From Symbiodinium natans (taxonomy: Eukaryota; Sar; Dinophyceae; Suessiales; Symbiodiniaceae): a DNA stretch of 64,000 nt. Positions within the stretch are counted from its first letter, which is position 1. Each line of letters starts with the position of its first letter. The notes below the pieces were generated by a model. The model did no database searches, was not told the origin of the DNA, and worked only from the letters and a program-made list of their open reading frames with translations. Position numbers and translations under genes: made by a program. This document shows positions 23,451 to 35,489 of this stretch, in pieces. Where the stretch lies: contig CAJNDS010000011.1 of assembly GCA_905221605.1 (NCBI GenBank), forward strand, positions 192,561 through 256,560, in the 5' to 3' direction.

Positions 23451-25118
23451 GAAATAGGAATTCGAGTTTCCGACACATCCACTGGGCCGGTTCGGGTGCC
23501 CGCAGTGCAATCAATGCAATCACAAGTAGGAGAATGGCCAGCACCCATGCAAGAAGCTAGTGAGCTCAAGGTTTTGCACAAAGCCAGTCCTGTGTGAGTT
23601 CGACGATATGTCTTGACCACGTTGGTGCCGCTCAAGCGGGACACAGGCGCGACGGCACAAGGCAGGTCGGCTTTCATGCTGCCAAGCCTAGATGCTGTCC
23701 TGCCGTGCTGGACGCAACTTTCCTAACGATGCTCTTCAGATTCAGGCTTTCCCTGGTAAGGGCTGTAGTGGGGCGTTTGCGCATTGAAGCAAGTTGTGTA
23801 TTTTCAGCGTTTGCACCATCTGATCACTTCTCGAACCCTGCCATGTGCTGCTGACTGGCCATCGTGCTTTGCAAGCAGTACTTGCAGCGTGCAGCAGCAA
23901 CAGCTGCTGCTTGCAGCATGAGGGTCTGCTCGCGTTGTCCAAATCTTGCGCTGAGCGACATGCTGGATACATACACAAGTTCAAGCAAATTCATGTACCA
24001 AACAAACGAAAAACGGCCGCAAAGGAGCACAGCCCGGCGCAGCACGACAAGCATGAAAGTAGCTGCAAAACCAAGGCAAAAGCCGCCAAGTTGGCAGACA
24101 TATCTGCAAGCCGGTGCAAACGGAATCTGGACAGACTGTGTATAAAACGATTGTGCAGCCACTCTGCCAGAACCTACGGCCAACTGGAGGAAGCTCGGGC
24201 AATGAGATGGCACAGGGTTCGGGACGGGCATTGACCCAGTGCAGGACATGTAGGAGAAGCGCCACACCCAGACTCGCCAGTGGGTTGCGGTGGCAGTCTT
24301 GCTGTTGCAACGAGGGTTGAGTCGTTGCTAGTGGGAGTACAGTGAATTAAAAGTGAGTTGACAATTAGGAAGTAAAGAGGGGTTGAAAGTATTGTGGCGG
24401 GGATGGAGAGCTAGAGGATGTGAAGTTGCAGACACGGTGGGCTCCAGGGCGCCTGCACTGTGAGGATCTGCCGTCAAGGCTCAAACGTGGTGTATGACCA
24501 TTCAAGCTGCTGTGACCGGCACGAGCCTGACCGTGTTCTGAACATGCGTATGCATGACTCGGCCATAGTGGGTGGCTTCGCTCTGACGCGTGCAGCCCGT
24601 GTAGCCTCAAATCCGGCACAGGTATGGTTGATCCGAAAAGGGATTAGGGGTTTTCGGGCTTCAGGCTTAGTACATTCTGGTACTTAACTGGGTTGGTCAG
24701 AACCCTAAACACGCTGAACACCTAAGCCAAACTGAGACGAGATAGCCACAAATTCCCAAAGGTCATCGCTTCTGACCCTTCAGCGTGTCCGCCAAATATG
24801 AAGTAGACAGACCACCCACACGCCTGTCATTCACTAGCCTGAGACGGTGAGGGCGGCGCAACCGAATGCAAAAGCAAGGGCGAGGGATCTGTTCACAGGG
24901 TACCGGCGCTTTGCAGTGGCTTTTGCAGCTGTAGCCCATCTGCAAGCAGGGCGCAAGGGGCACTCACACATCCCAGCACCATGGAGCGCAGTGTATGGCT
25001 AGGAGAAGACAGCTCCTGCGCCTGCAGCTCTCGGCGTGTGCTCTCTCTGTCAGCCCATCACTTGTTGCAGGAGACGATCATCCCGGCCATCCCACATGAG
25101 TGATGTGCAGTGTTGGTT
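23451..25118. other. Stretch without a recognisable gene
   Basis: Only small features are seen. There are degenerate telomere-like units ('gggattaggggttt', 'aaccctaaacac') between about 24,640 and 24,715. Frames of 60-147 residues on either strand are rich in Cys/Ala/Arg and show no domain. Confidence 0.35.
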
Positions 25119-25600
25119 TCAGAGCGCCAGGTTTTGCTGCAAGTCGCTCTGCCCTGTCCGGCAGGTGCCGCATTTCGGGGCGTTCGTCCTGATAAGGCCA
25201 TCGATGGCCACATGGCCGAAGCTAACCAAGCTAATGTCAGCTAGGCTGAGGCACCTTGCGGTGAGGGACTGGACGCCACTTTCAAGGCATTCCGCGAAGG
25301 CTCGGAACTCGACTTCGAGGGCGTGCCTCGCAAGCCGCCCTGGTGACCCCCATGTCCGTAGGTAGCGCGGATTGTCATCCCACCGAGCACCGCCATCAGG
25401 GCCATCATGCTCGAAGACTTCGGATTGGCCGGATTGGCTGACTGGCTGCATGCCACCATCGCCACCATGGACCACCTGAGGCCAAGATTGTGGCAGGGCC
25501 TCTGGCCGGATCTGGATCGGTATTCAGGCCCTTGCCCCATGACAGCGGCTTGCAGAGCGGCTTGCAGCGTGGCTTGCGCCGCAGCTTGCATTGTCTGACC
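25119..25600 (-). other. Coding-like minus-strand patch, unidentified
   Basis: Two overlapping minus-strand frames look more protein-like than their surroundings. One starts with an Ala/Gln-rich helix (MQAAAQATLQAALQAAV) and the other contains LARHALEVEFRAFAECLESG. They are in different frames, so a single product would need an intron or a frameshift near 25,480. I recognise no family. Gag-like retroelement debris is one possibility; chance is another. Confidence 0.2.
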
Positions 25601-25816
25601 AACACGGCCAGATCAAGTGCCAGGCCATCACAGCCTGGCTTTTGCAGCGCTCTGAGATGGAAAGGCATGTGGCGCCCCGTGGTGCCGCACGGCCTGAGCA
25701 TCTCTTCCACAGGGCCTGTTACAAAGAAAGCCCTCGACCGGAATGGCCGAATTCGGCGACTGCGACAACCGACTCTGACTCTCAAGGCGCCACGCCGGCT
25801 GCGTGCCAATACTTAT

Positions 25817-26035
25817 TGGCTTGTACCATGTCCGCGGCCCACATGCGCGACCTACCACGTGACAGAGGTTTTGTATCAGTGCCCGGTCTTTGCGACAGAT
25901 CTGCTTGCTGCTGTTTGGGTCGTCTCTTGTCGTACCCGTACACGTTGTACAGGCCTGTAACAATATAGGTGTTACAGAGGTCTGTATCCGACGGGTGGAT
26001 GCGCGGGCCGTGACAACCGTGGTAGGTTTTGGCAC
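25817..26035. repeat. Dispersed repeat, copy 1 (partner at 34,333-34,545)
   Basis: Shared landmarks are 'ttggcttgtaccatgtccgcgg' / 'taggcttgcaccgtgtccgcgg', 'gtaacaatatagg(t/c)g(t/c)tacagaggtctgt' and 'gacggg(t)gga(t)t(g)gcgcgg'. The ~215-bp copies are substantially diverged. No gene is associated. Confidence 0.65.
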
Positions 26036-29000
26036 ATGCCGCTATGTACGCCTACTGGCTCGCTGTTCTCCGTTGTGTTTCCTGTCAGCGACTGCCCATG
26101 CCACGTTCCGCTCGAGTGGCGGGTGGAAGCCTTCCGATGCTGAGCGGATGTCGGCTTTCGGTTTGTTTCGTGCTCTGGGCAGTCTTTCGGAAGGAACATA
26201 AGTAAACGTAAGTAGCCAAAGTGTGACTGCAGACACGTCCCTTTCTGAAGCTGCTGGTCGGCGCTTGTGGGTTCGAGCAGAAAATCACAGCATACACTAG
26301 TATGATATACTATCATGCAGTCGAGCCGTCGCTGAGTGGGGCGAGTTGAACACCTGGTTAAGAAAGCTGCTACTTTGCTTGCACTACTACCCCAAGCCAG
26401 GCGCGAAGCCTTAGGAAACCCTCTTTGCTTCTTGCGACATGGGTGTGGGGGCCCGCAATCTCTTCGTGCTCGACTCGGCACGGGCTAGCAGCGCCAGCTT
26501 AGCTTTGGCCTGCGACAGCGGCTTGAGCAGAGCATGTCAGGGCTGTCTACACCTTCCCAGGAACAGGAGCGCCCAGATGGCCCAGGTGGGACAGGTTTGG
26601 TAAGTTTGGTGTTTACCATGGCACACGTTGGCAAATCATGGCGCTCAGCAGCCTGACACGCCCCCCAGCCTCAAGGGCCTCAAGGGCCTTGGCAGAGCGT
26701 TTGCCTTGGGCCACAAAGTGCCATGCATAGCCATGCCATGCATAAGTACAGGTGCTCACGCCAGCGACACCGAGCTGTGATCCGAGACGCGCCTCCTTCT
26801 CCCCACTACTCTCCCCACTCCTCTCTCCCGCTCTGGGCACTTGAGACGGTACGGCTGAGCGTTTGCTTTAGCTATGGGAGGGTTTGCGATGCAGGCAGAG
26901 GTGCACGCTGTGAGATTACGGAACCCGGCTGCGTGCAACCATTGTGACTTAGTTTCTTCAACCATGTCCAAAGCATCGGGGACCCCTTAAGAAGTCCGTA
27001 GCCTGCCAAGAGGACACTGCTCTCTCGTTGCAAAGACCTGCCAAGACTCGCATGCTGTCATTTTTGGGCTACGGCACAGGATGCAGAGGTCCGCATCGCA
27101 AGCCACTCTGCCATGCACATTCGGCGCTTGTCTGCCCTGTGGCCTAGTACGAACACTTTTACTTTCTGCAAATTCGAGAACCGGTCAGAAATGTCCACAC
27201 CATGGCATGGTTTATTCAGGCGGTCCTGTCCTGTACTGATTGCACTTGCCTTTCTTGCCCGCCCTGAGCTGCGACGCTGCTGTTATGGAAAGTCCCCGCA
27301 CTGGGGCCACTGCGCTGTAGAAGGCTGCTGCATCACGCTCAGGTAAACTCAGCTCAGACGGCTGCCCCAAGCCCGGCAACTTCACTATGGTAGCAAAAAC
27401 ACTTGCCGGACATAGAAGATGTTTCGAGAACCTTTGCTTGCAAGGCTTGCAGCCAAGATGGCAGTGCCCTGGCTTTCTGCACGCGTGCAAGTTGTCTGAG
27501 CCGATGACTACCACTACAGCTCCTGCATGGCTGCTGTGCAGCTTCGCCCTTTTAAGCCAGCAAGGGCCTCTGGACCTTGTCGCAATAGTCCCCACAACAT
27601 GCATCGGTGAGGTCTGAAGTCTGAGTGCCTTTCCATTCGAGTTTTTCCACCTAACCTGCCTACCACTGGCAGTGGCCGGGGCTGTCAGAAGGGTTATGCC
27701 AGGTTGCATTTACTGCTCTCAGTGAGCGAGGGTGCTGTCTTGGCCAAGCACCATGGGCAAGCTACCTGCAAACCATGCAGGCATCGCACAGTTGCCGGAG
27801 TTTCACCGTGCCTGTGTAAGGTGAGCGAGCGCCTACGCACAGCGTCCACGGACACCAGCCTCCTTGCAAGCCTTGCAGGCTTCAAGAGGATGCAAGCCGA
27901 GCGTTGATGGGGACTTGTCGTTGAACGACTATGTTGTGGTTGCGGCGGCAGCTCAAAGTCATACTGCCCTCGCTCCTTGCGTGATCTGGAGTACCGCCTG
28001 CAGACATGTACAGGCCGTAAAGGCCGCAGGCCGTAAGTTGCTACTGGCATTGGCTGCATCCCGGCCTCTCTTCTTGGATGGGCCAATAGTCCTTGCATGC
28101 CATGCATGCCTGCCATTGCCTTCCCGCTTCCATGTTTGCGCGCGTTGTTTTGAAGACTGCTGTCAGAGACAGGGAAGATACAGAAGCGGCTTGGATCCAC
28201 AGCTGTGGGATGCGAAGCCTCTGCGTTGGACAGCCCTTCATATTGAGGAGCGGATTCCAGCCTCAGCCGGCTGCCCTGTTGCCCGCAGCCCCAACTCAAC
28301 ACGTGCGTGACTTTGGCGATTGCATGAGCATGCCCGCGCACGGTGACGCCTTGGGGATCATTGCCAGGAAGGTCGCCCAGGGGTCTCGGGTCTGCATGTG
28401 ATCAGCTTGGAAGCCTTCGTGCGGTGGACAGCATGTGGGATGGGTGACAGAAGTGACATCGTGACAGGGCTTGCCGGCACGTCCTCCGAGCACCTCTCAG
28501 CTGGACAAGTGCGCCTTGTGAGTCTGTAAGGCCGCGCGAGAAACCGTTTGGACCTTTGCCAGTTCATGTCTCTCCTGGCCTTCAAGCCGGCCACATTTCC
28601 GTGCAGCCCTAGAATCCGATCGTGGGCTGGCCATCACCCTCCGACCCAAGCCGCTGGCAGTCGCGGCTGTCCCGTGCAGTCGCATGCTGCATGCTTCGGC
28701 AGGGATTTCCTGCAGCTGCAGGCACCCACAAGCAAGTTGAGCCGCTAGCCAAGTCGCCCTAGCTGCGGCAAGTGGCAAATGCCATGGAGGAGTCCTTTCG
28801 GTACCATAGCTGAATATGCGGGCCTGGATGTGCAATAGTTTCTCCGAAAATTAAGCGCTGCAACAGTATGGGCACCCTTGTGCACCTTTATCGCTCGTGG
28901 CTTCACTTTAGCCCACGAGCAGCCCTGAGCCAGGGTGCTCAGTGCACATCAGGCCCGGACGGGGTCCAAGAATAATGCTCGGGTTTGCATGTAGAGCTTT

Positions 29001-31264
29001 CTTCAGTTGCACATGTTACTGCAACCTACTTGGATTTTGAGACTCCCCCTCTGTAACAAAAGCCCTTGGGTGGAGGGTGCCACCGTCCTGTCGGTTGGTG
29101 AGGACACCATTTCCGTGACAGTGGGTCTGAGAAGGCAGTTCGTCTTGATCCTAATGCGCACCACGCTTCAACCGTGAGCGCTGAGATTCTGAGTGTGCTG
29201 GTTCAAGCCCTCAACATACAAGTTTCCAGAAACAGGTCCAGGCTTATTTCTCCTCCCACACAAATGAGACCATAAAGAGAGGAAGATTGAGTCCCAAGAT
29301 TAGGCAATCGCGAGGCATCGGCCGACGGGCTGGATATCTAAACCGGTGTCAGCGGTCAAGAGGCCGTCGATGCTGCAAGAACTTCACTTGTGCTCCTCAG
29401 GGCAAGACAACATCCGCCGACGTTAGCCATACTCTGAGCTGACTAGCAAGGGTTTTGACATGGATCTTTCGTGATGCTCCCCTCACATGCTCGGGGGTGC
29501 GATTTCAAAGCCCCATGATCCCACTGGCTGGAATCAAGGCCTTGCTTTCTCTGGTGCATCGCAATTCTGTGTGACAGAGCATGCAACTCGAGCAATTGGA
29601 ACTGCACCACGAATCCCTTTCGAGGGGTGCAGGCTGTGCTGACCAAGCCACGCGGCACCATGGTCATCTCAGTCAATCTGGTGATCCTGCACTCGTTACC
29701 CATACACAAGCGCACAGCCTAGTCAGTCCTTTTTGCGCAAAAGTCCCTTTGCTACCTGTCGGAAGTTAACATGCGTCGCCTCCGCGGCCCAATCCCAGTC
29801 GGTGGCAGCTGCACATGCCTCTCCGGAAATTTAAACAAACCTGGCAAATAGACTGCCAAATGGGCCTCAACATGAAGATCCGATGCCCAGCTTAGCTAGG
29901 AAGATGGGATTGCCCAGGTGCATTCCAATCTTGTCTCTGTGACCAGCAGAGAGCCAGAGAGCTGTTGGCTGGTTGCAAGGAAGGCATCAGTTCCGTAAGC
30001 CTTGTTTCCCCGATTCCCAGACCGGGAGGGCTTCAACATGTTGCCACGGCGACAGCTGCGGCTGTTAGGAGATGCACTGGAAACGAGAAGCTAAACAGAA
30101 CCATCGTGTGTGCTGCTCAGGTGGCCTCTCCCACCACGACAGTTGAAGCCCGCAAGTCTTTTCTCTGCGAATTGGCGGCTCTGACGCGTGGAGTTAAATG
30201 GCAGACCACACATGGATCCCGATGTTTGTGACTGATTTGTCGCTGTGCGTGGGCCCTGACCAGCAGTGCCGCTGCACAGCCCCGCCTGCACAAACCCTAA
30301 GCGTTGCCGTCAGCAACCATAGAGTGTCGGCTGATGGGCATGAAAGCTCACTTTCTTCTCGCAGATTGCAAAGACTTGTCCCACTCTAAAGGCCAGCTCC
30401 TACTTCTGAGGGCTCGGAAAGGAAGGCCTTACTGAAATGCAAGTGGACTTTGTCAGGGTTGCAAGTGTGTGTAACCCGGGGGTGCAACGGGAAATGGCCA
30501 GTGCAGGTGGCAGACATGCTCCATGCTCAGTGCTGCTCGGGCAGGCGGCTCAGAAAGGCGAGGGGGGACCCAGCAGGTGGTAAGCGAAGAGGCATGCAGG
30601 CGGGGCTTAAGGCAGGCGTTGGCAGTGGACTTTGAGAAGGAGCATTACTTGCTTTTCTTTCGGAGTGGTCGAGTGAACCGTTGAAATCCTGTATGCACTG
30701 GCACAGGCGTGCATAAATCAGGAGAAGCACCCTCAGATAGGGAAGAGTTGTGCATAGAAGCGGCCACACAAGTCACAAAGACCTAGCACCAGCAGCACAT
30801 CCCACACCAAGTCAACAGGCTCTGCCACCTACGCGGACCTATAGCCGGAATATGGTACACGATGACTAAGGCGTAATGTTGGTCCCTCTTTTGCCTTGTA
30901 AAGACAAGTTTGCAGGGCCATGCAGGATCTGGCCACTGTTTTAGGGGTCGCCGAATAAAGCAGCAAGATTCCCGCGCATGGTACGGATATTCCTTAACGC
31001 GCTTAGCCAGCGCAGGCAAGCGCCACAGGCGGGAAAGTATGTTGGTCAGCAGCTTTTGCCTTCAATTGCACAGCACTTTCCGCAGGTGACTCCCACAAGA
31101 GCAACCCTGCATCCAAGAGCAACCTAGGGTCCTCTGGCATGATGCCTAGGTCCCTTCCTTCGCGTGTGCCTCCAAGAACTTAAGCGCACTTGACAGAAAA
31201 CGTTTGGGCCATGTCGCCCTGGCAAGAGTGAAGCTCTCCTTAAAGAAGTGCTCGCAAGACTGTC
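26036..31264. other. About 5 kb without a recognisable gene
   Basis: No domain-bearing frame, splice-consistent exon chain, RNA gene or internal repeat was recognised. A small palindromic A/T string ('tagtatgatatactatc') lies near 26,300. The longest frames (165-215 residues, minus strand, 27,212-28,341) are low-complexity or irregular. Confidence 0.35.
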
Positions 31265-31747
31265 TTAAACGATACTAATCAAAAGCTGAACTTGCGTCGG
31301 CATGTGGCCTTCACAGAAGGGTTCTTGACACAAGAAGTGCGGGGTAACCATATTGCCCTTGCGGGGTAAAGAAGACGACAAGGAACCCGAAGAAGCAACA
31401 CCCATGCTTCCAGTCATTTGGAACCTCACCCCTGTCCCAGTTCGTGTTGTAGAACTCCAAAGCCTTATCGTGTTGTCGTCGTCTAGGAGTCTAAACAGCA
31501 AATTAGGGGCCCCATCAGGTCCTGGGGCCTTCTGCGGCTCCGGCTTGAGCTTGGCAAGAGCAGACTGTAACTCTTCCAAGGTGAAGGCATTGTGGTCAGA
31601 GAGTTGTGGTCTCAGATTTCTGCGACCCCTCAATTCCCTGAAGTCCTCGTGTGTGCTCTGGTATGCTGCCTCCATTGCTTTTGCTCTAAGTGGTTGCGGG
31701 AGGCTGAATCGGCTGGAGACCACGGCTACCTTAAAGAAAGTGCGCAC
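31265..31747 (-). pseudogene. LINE reverse-transcriptase relic
   Basis: The minus-strand frame contains FTLEELQSALAKLKP followed by KAPGPDGAPNLLFRLL. This is the N-terminal reverse-transcriptase signature (K-A-P-G-P-D-G) of non-LTR retrotransposons. Near 31,475 the homologous reading moves by one base into another frame, which continues as KALEFYNTNWDRGEVPNDWKHG, the expected next segment ending in the conserved P-x-x-W-K. The catalytic palm motifs are not seen downstream. The copy is 5'- and 3'-truncated and frameshifted, and so inactive. The family assignment is firm; the clade cannot be told. Confidence 0.75.
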
Positions 31748-32229
31748 AAAATTGTCCTAATCGATCCACACAAACTTAACCTTGTACCGGAAGTTGTAAG
31801 CCGCGAACTTTCAGTGGTGACAAGAGCCCCTGCGTCGATCAGAGCTGTGCAACGTTCGTGAGAGTAGTCACTCTAAGAGCCTAAATGGCTACCGACCTAC
31901 CTGATGTCGACACTCAGCAGCGACTCTGCTCTCTGCTGCGGACTTGAGACAGTGCAAAGCGAGGCGTACAATTTGCAGCACTGGGCTGTTCCCGAACCTC
32001 GTTCCAGTCTATGCCCAGCTGCGATGGCAAGAGGCAACCATCGCACGTGGGACAGGAGTGTTGCTTGGCATCTGGGCTTTGACACCTGGCCGGCTTGCGA
32101 AGCGCACCGCGTAATGTAGTCTGATCTCGGTGTCTCGCGCTGCAAGAAGAGCCTGAAGGATGCAGGTAGCTGTTTCACGACTCTTTCACAAGCACATCCA
32201 TTAATTGCGATTTGGGCAAGCCATCCCGA
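31748..32229. other. Stretch without a recognisable gene
   Basis: Possible further LINE debris directly upstream of the reverse-transcriptase relic on the minus strand, but no motif is legible. Confidence 0.3.
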
Positions 32230-32965
32230 AAGCGGTTTCAGGGATGGTATGCAGATAGGGGCCCCGAAGAAACGATACTCCTGAAACTGTCCTCGACACT
32301 AACGTTTCAGCGGCAAGCCGAGCAGGCCGGCGTAAGGCGTATGGGGGAGGATCGTACACAGCCTACGGCAGAGGCTGTCGAACCCCCCCGGCCTTCGTCA
32401 AGGCTTTTGTCGAACTTCCGTGACAACTTCTGTGGGGATCCGGAAATCTTCGGTGAAGTTCCATGGCCAGCCTGCCTTTTGGCCGCCCCAATATCCCGAA
32501 CGCCTTTTCAGGATTCGGGCTTAATACAGAAGGCGATGGGGAGCCAAAACAAACAAACTTTCCTCAGCAATGCGCAAAGCTCAGTTGCAGGAGCTTGGAG
32601 GGTGTCCGCCGAAGCCTGTGCTTGCGGCTAGTTTCTCGAGTCAGCAGAATCAGCAGAGCAACGCCTGAAAAAGATGCAACCGCCCAGTGGGTTGCGGGCT
32701 GGTTGCGGGTAGGTTTGCCTCGCCCCTTAAGATAAGAGCTTCCCCTTGGCCGACGATGCGGAAGAAAATCTGGCAACAAGGCCGGGTGCTTCTGGAGCTA
32801 TCCTCTGCGAGAGGAGCTCCATCAACGATTCCGTTTGCCAGGGACCAGCGGTTCTTCTAGGTATTCCCAGAATCCCACCTTGCACTTTATCTGAGGAAAG
32901 CCATCATCCCGAATGCCGTTTCAGGTTTGGTACAGTTGGCGATGGGGAACCCAAACAAACGAACT

Positions 32966-34019
32966 TGCCTCAGCGATCCGCAAAGTTGTAGGAGCTTGGC
33001 GGGCACCTCCTGGTCCGACGGTTGTTTGAAGAGCTGCTTGGCTGCGGCGTCAAAGCTTGTGAGGGAGGGGAGCCACGACGACTCGTCTATCATCGTATAT
33101 CATTTAGCAGCGTAGCCAATACTTGTTTACAGTATCGCTGCAGCTCCGACGTGTGCTCCACCCTGCTACAAAGGGCATGTATCAAAGGAGCCTTTGCGGA
33201 GCTTGCCGGCCGTCCGCCCAGGCCTGTGTTTGCGGCTAGTTGCTCAAGTCAGCAGAATCAGCAGAGCAACTGCCTGGAAAAGTTGCAAACTCCCTGTGGT
33301 TGCGGGCTGGTTGCGGGTAGGTTTGTCTCGCCGTTTAAGATAAGGGGTTGCGCTGGGGATTGGCCTATGATACGGAGGGTGCTTCTAGAACTATGCCCTG
33401 CGACAAGAGCACCATCAACGATTCCGTTTGCCCTGGGACAACGGTTCCTCTAAGTATTCCCAGAATCGCACCTTGCACTTTTATCTCAAGCAACGAACAG
33501 CGATCCGCAAAGTTGTAGGAGCTTGGCGGGCACCTCCTGGTCCGACGGTTGTTTGAAGAGCTGCTTGGCTGCGGCGTCAAAGCTTGTGAGGGAGGGGAGC
33601 CACGACGACTCGTCTATCATCGTATATCATTTAGCAGCGTAGCCAATACTTGTTTACAGTATCGCTGCAGCTCCGACGTGTGCTCCACCCTGCTACAAAG
33701 GGCATGTATCAAAGGAGCCTTTGCGGAGCTTGCCGGCCGTCCGCCCAGGCCTGTGTTTGCGGCTAGTTGCTCAAGTCAGCAGAATCAGCAGAGCAACTGC
33801 CTGGAAAAGTTGCAAACTCCCTGTGGTTGCGGGCTGGTTGCGGGTAGGTTTGTCTCGCCGTTTAAGATAAGGGGTTGCGCTGGGGATTGGCCTATGATAC
33901 GGAGGGTGCTTCTAGAGCTATGCCCTGCGACAAGAGCACCATCAACGATTCCGTTTGCCATGGGACAACGGTTCCTCTAAGTATTCCCAGAATCGCACCT
34001 TGCACTTTTATCTCAAGCA
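32966..34019. repeat. Tandem duplication of a 527-bp unit
   Basis: Units at about 32,966-33,492 and 33,493-34,019 are nearly identical. The 143-codon plus-strand frames they carry (33,022 and 33,549) differ by one residue (Leu/Met near the end). No domain is recognisable in that frame and it lies wholly inside repeat DNA, so I do not call a gene. The high identity points to a recent event. Confidence 0.8.
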
Positions 34020-34332
34020 ACGAACAGCGATCCACAAAGCTTGGTTAGGAGCTTGGGGGCTACCTCCTGGTCCGATAGTTGTTTGCCGAACCGATTGGGT
34101 GCGGCATCAGAGCGTGTGAGGGAAGGGAGCGACGACACGTCGATCATCGTGTGTCACTTAGATCGTAGCCACTACTTGTGCACAATATCGCTGCAGCCCA
34201 GATGGATGCTCCAGTCCGATGCAGCGGGCCTCGTGCCAAAACCGTAGGCACTGGCTTGTTCCCAAAGCGTTGTTCCAGTCAACGTCCAGCCCGATCAAGC
34301 TGCTTGCGAAGCCAAAAATTGGCGGCACGTCA

Positions 34333-34545
34333 CCACCTGTTTAGGCTTGCACCGTGTCCGCGGTTCACAGGCACGAAATACCACATTGCAGAGGGTATGT
34401 ATCGTTGCCCGGGTTTTGCAATAGGCCTGCTTGTTGTTCTCTTGCCTCAGACATTCCAGAGGTACGTAACAATATAGGCGCTACAGAGGTCTGTGCCAGA
34501 CGGGGGATTGCGCGGACAGAACCGATGGCTTTGCAAGGGACGGGG
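34333..34545. repeat. Dispersed repeat, copy 2 (partner at 25,817-26,035)
   Basis: See the copy at 25,817. Here it is embedded between two module B copies of the 32-35 kb mosaic. Confidence 0.65.
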
Positions 34546-35489
34546 TTCGTACGCATTCCCCACTTAAGGGCCGCACCTACGGCTTCACGACGATTGGCGT
34601 CCGTCACCTCTCCCTACTTTTGATGCTGCAAGCTCTCGTTGCGGGCGTAGTCAGTGCCTTTTTTGGAAACGAGTGGGTAGATGCGCCGAAGCCCTGAAGA
34701 TAAGGGCTTGCGCCGGGCATTGGCCTACGATACGGAAGAAAATCTGGCAAAAAGGCCGGGTGCTTCTGGAGCTATCCTCTGCGAGAGGAGCTCCATCAAC
34801 GATTCCGTTTGCCAGGGACCAGCGGTTCTTCTAGGTATTCCCAGAATCCCACCTTGCACTTTATCTGAGGAAAGCCATCATCCCGAACGCCGTTTCAGGT
34901 TTGGTGCAGAAGGCGATGGGGAACCCAAACAAACGCACTTGCCTCAGCGATCCGCAAATCTCAGTTATAGGAGCTTGGCGGGTACCTCCTGGTCCGATGG
35001 TTGTTTGCCGAACCGCTTGGGTGCGGCATCAGAGCGTGTGAGGGAAGGGAGCGACGACACGTCGATCATCGTCCGAGACTTAGTCCAAAAGCTTTCATTC
35101 AAGTTTTGGCCACCCACTAGTCCAAAAGCTTCCATTCAAGTTTTGGGTTTTCGTCTGCGCTTCGTTGACAATAGTCGCGTCTGAGACTTTTCTCAGCCAA
35201 TGAGCTACCGTGTTCCTGCATGTACCCGCCCATAAGGCCCTACTCTACACAGTAGGAGTGTCACTAAAGCATCACATTGGCGATTAGTGCTCTTGCCCAG
35301 ATCTGCCTAGACACGGAATTGCTGCTTGCGTCGCCTGAGACTCTTGTGACTAGAGTGAGAGAGGGGATGCGGCTTCAGAAAAGAGCGCCTACTTTGTATT
35401 CTTTGGCGTGCCTACATTGTCGTGCGACGTGCCCTTCACCATTTGGAGCATCACGTGCGTTTCGTCAGGCTGAAACTCGTCGAAGCAGC

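Larger units (their letters stand above)
32230..35075. repeat. Repeat mosaic built from two recurring modules
   Basis: Module A ('aagataagggcttgcgc...gggcattggcctacgatacggaagaaaatctggcaa...caacgattccgtttgccagg...') occurs at about 32,735-32,975 and 34,695-34,960, with shorter forms inside the 527-bp units. Module B ('cagcgatccgcaaa...ggagcttggcggg(c/t)acctcctggtccga') occurs near 32,972, 33,499, 34,026 and 34,944, with an older form near 32,566. Copies range from near identical to clearly diverged. Frames through them simply follow the repeats. Confidence 0.7.

Noticed and set aside
27212..28341. 165- and 215-codon minus-strand frames
   Set aside because: No domain and erratic composition; the opposite strand is equally open.
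33022..33980. Two nearly identical 143-codon frames
   Set aside because: They lie inside the 527-bp tandem repeat; no recognisable domain.
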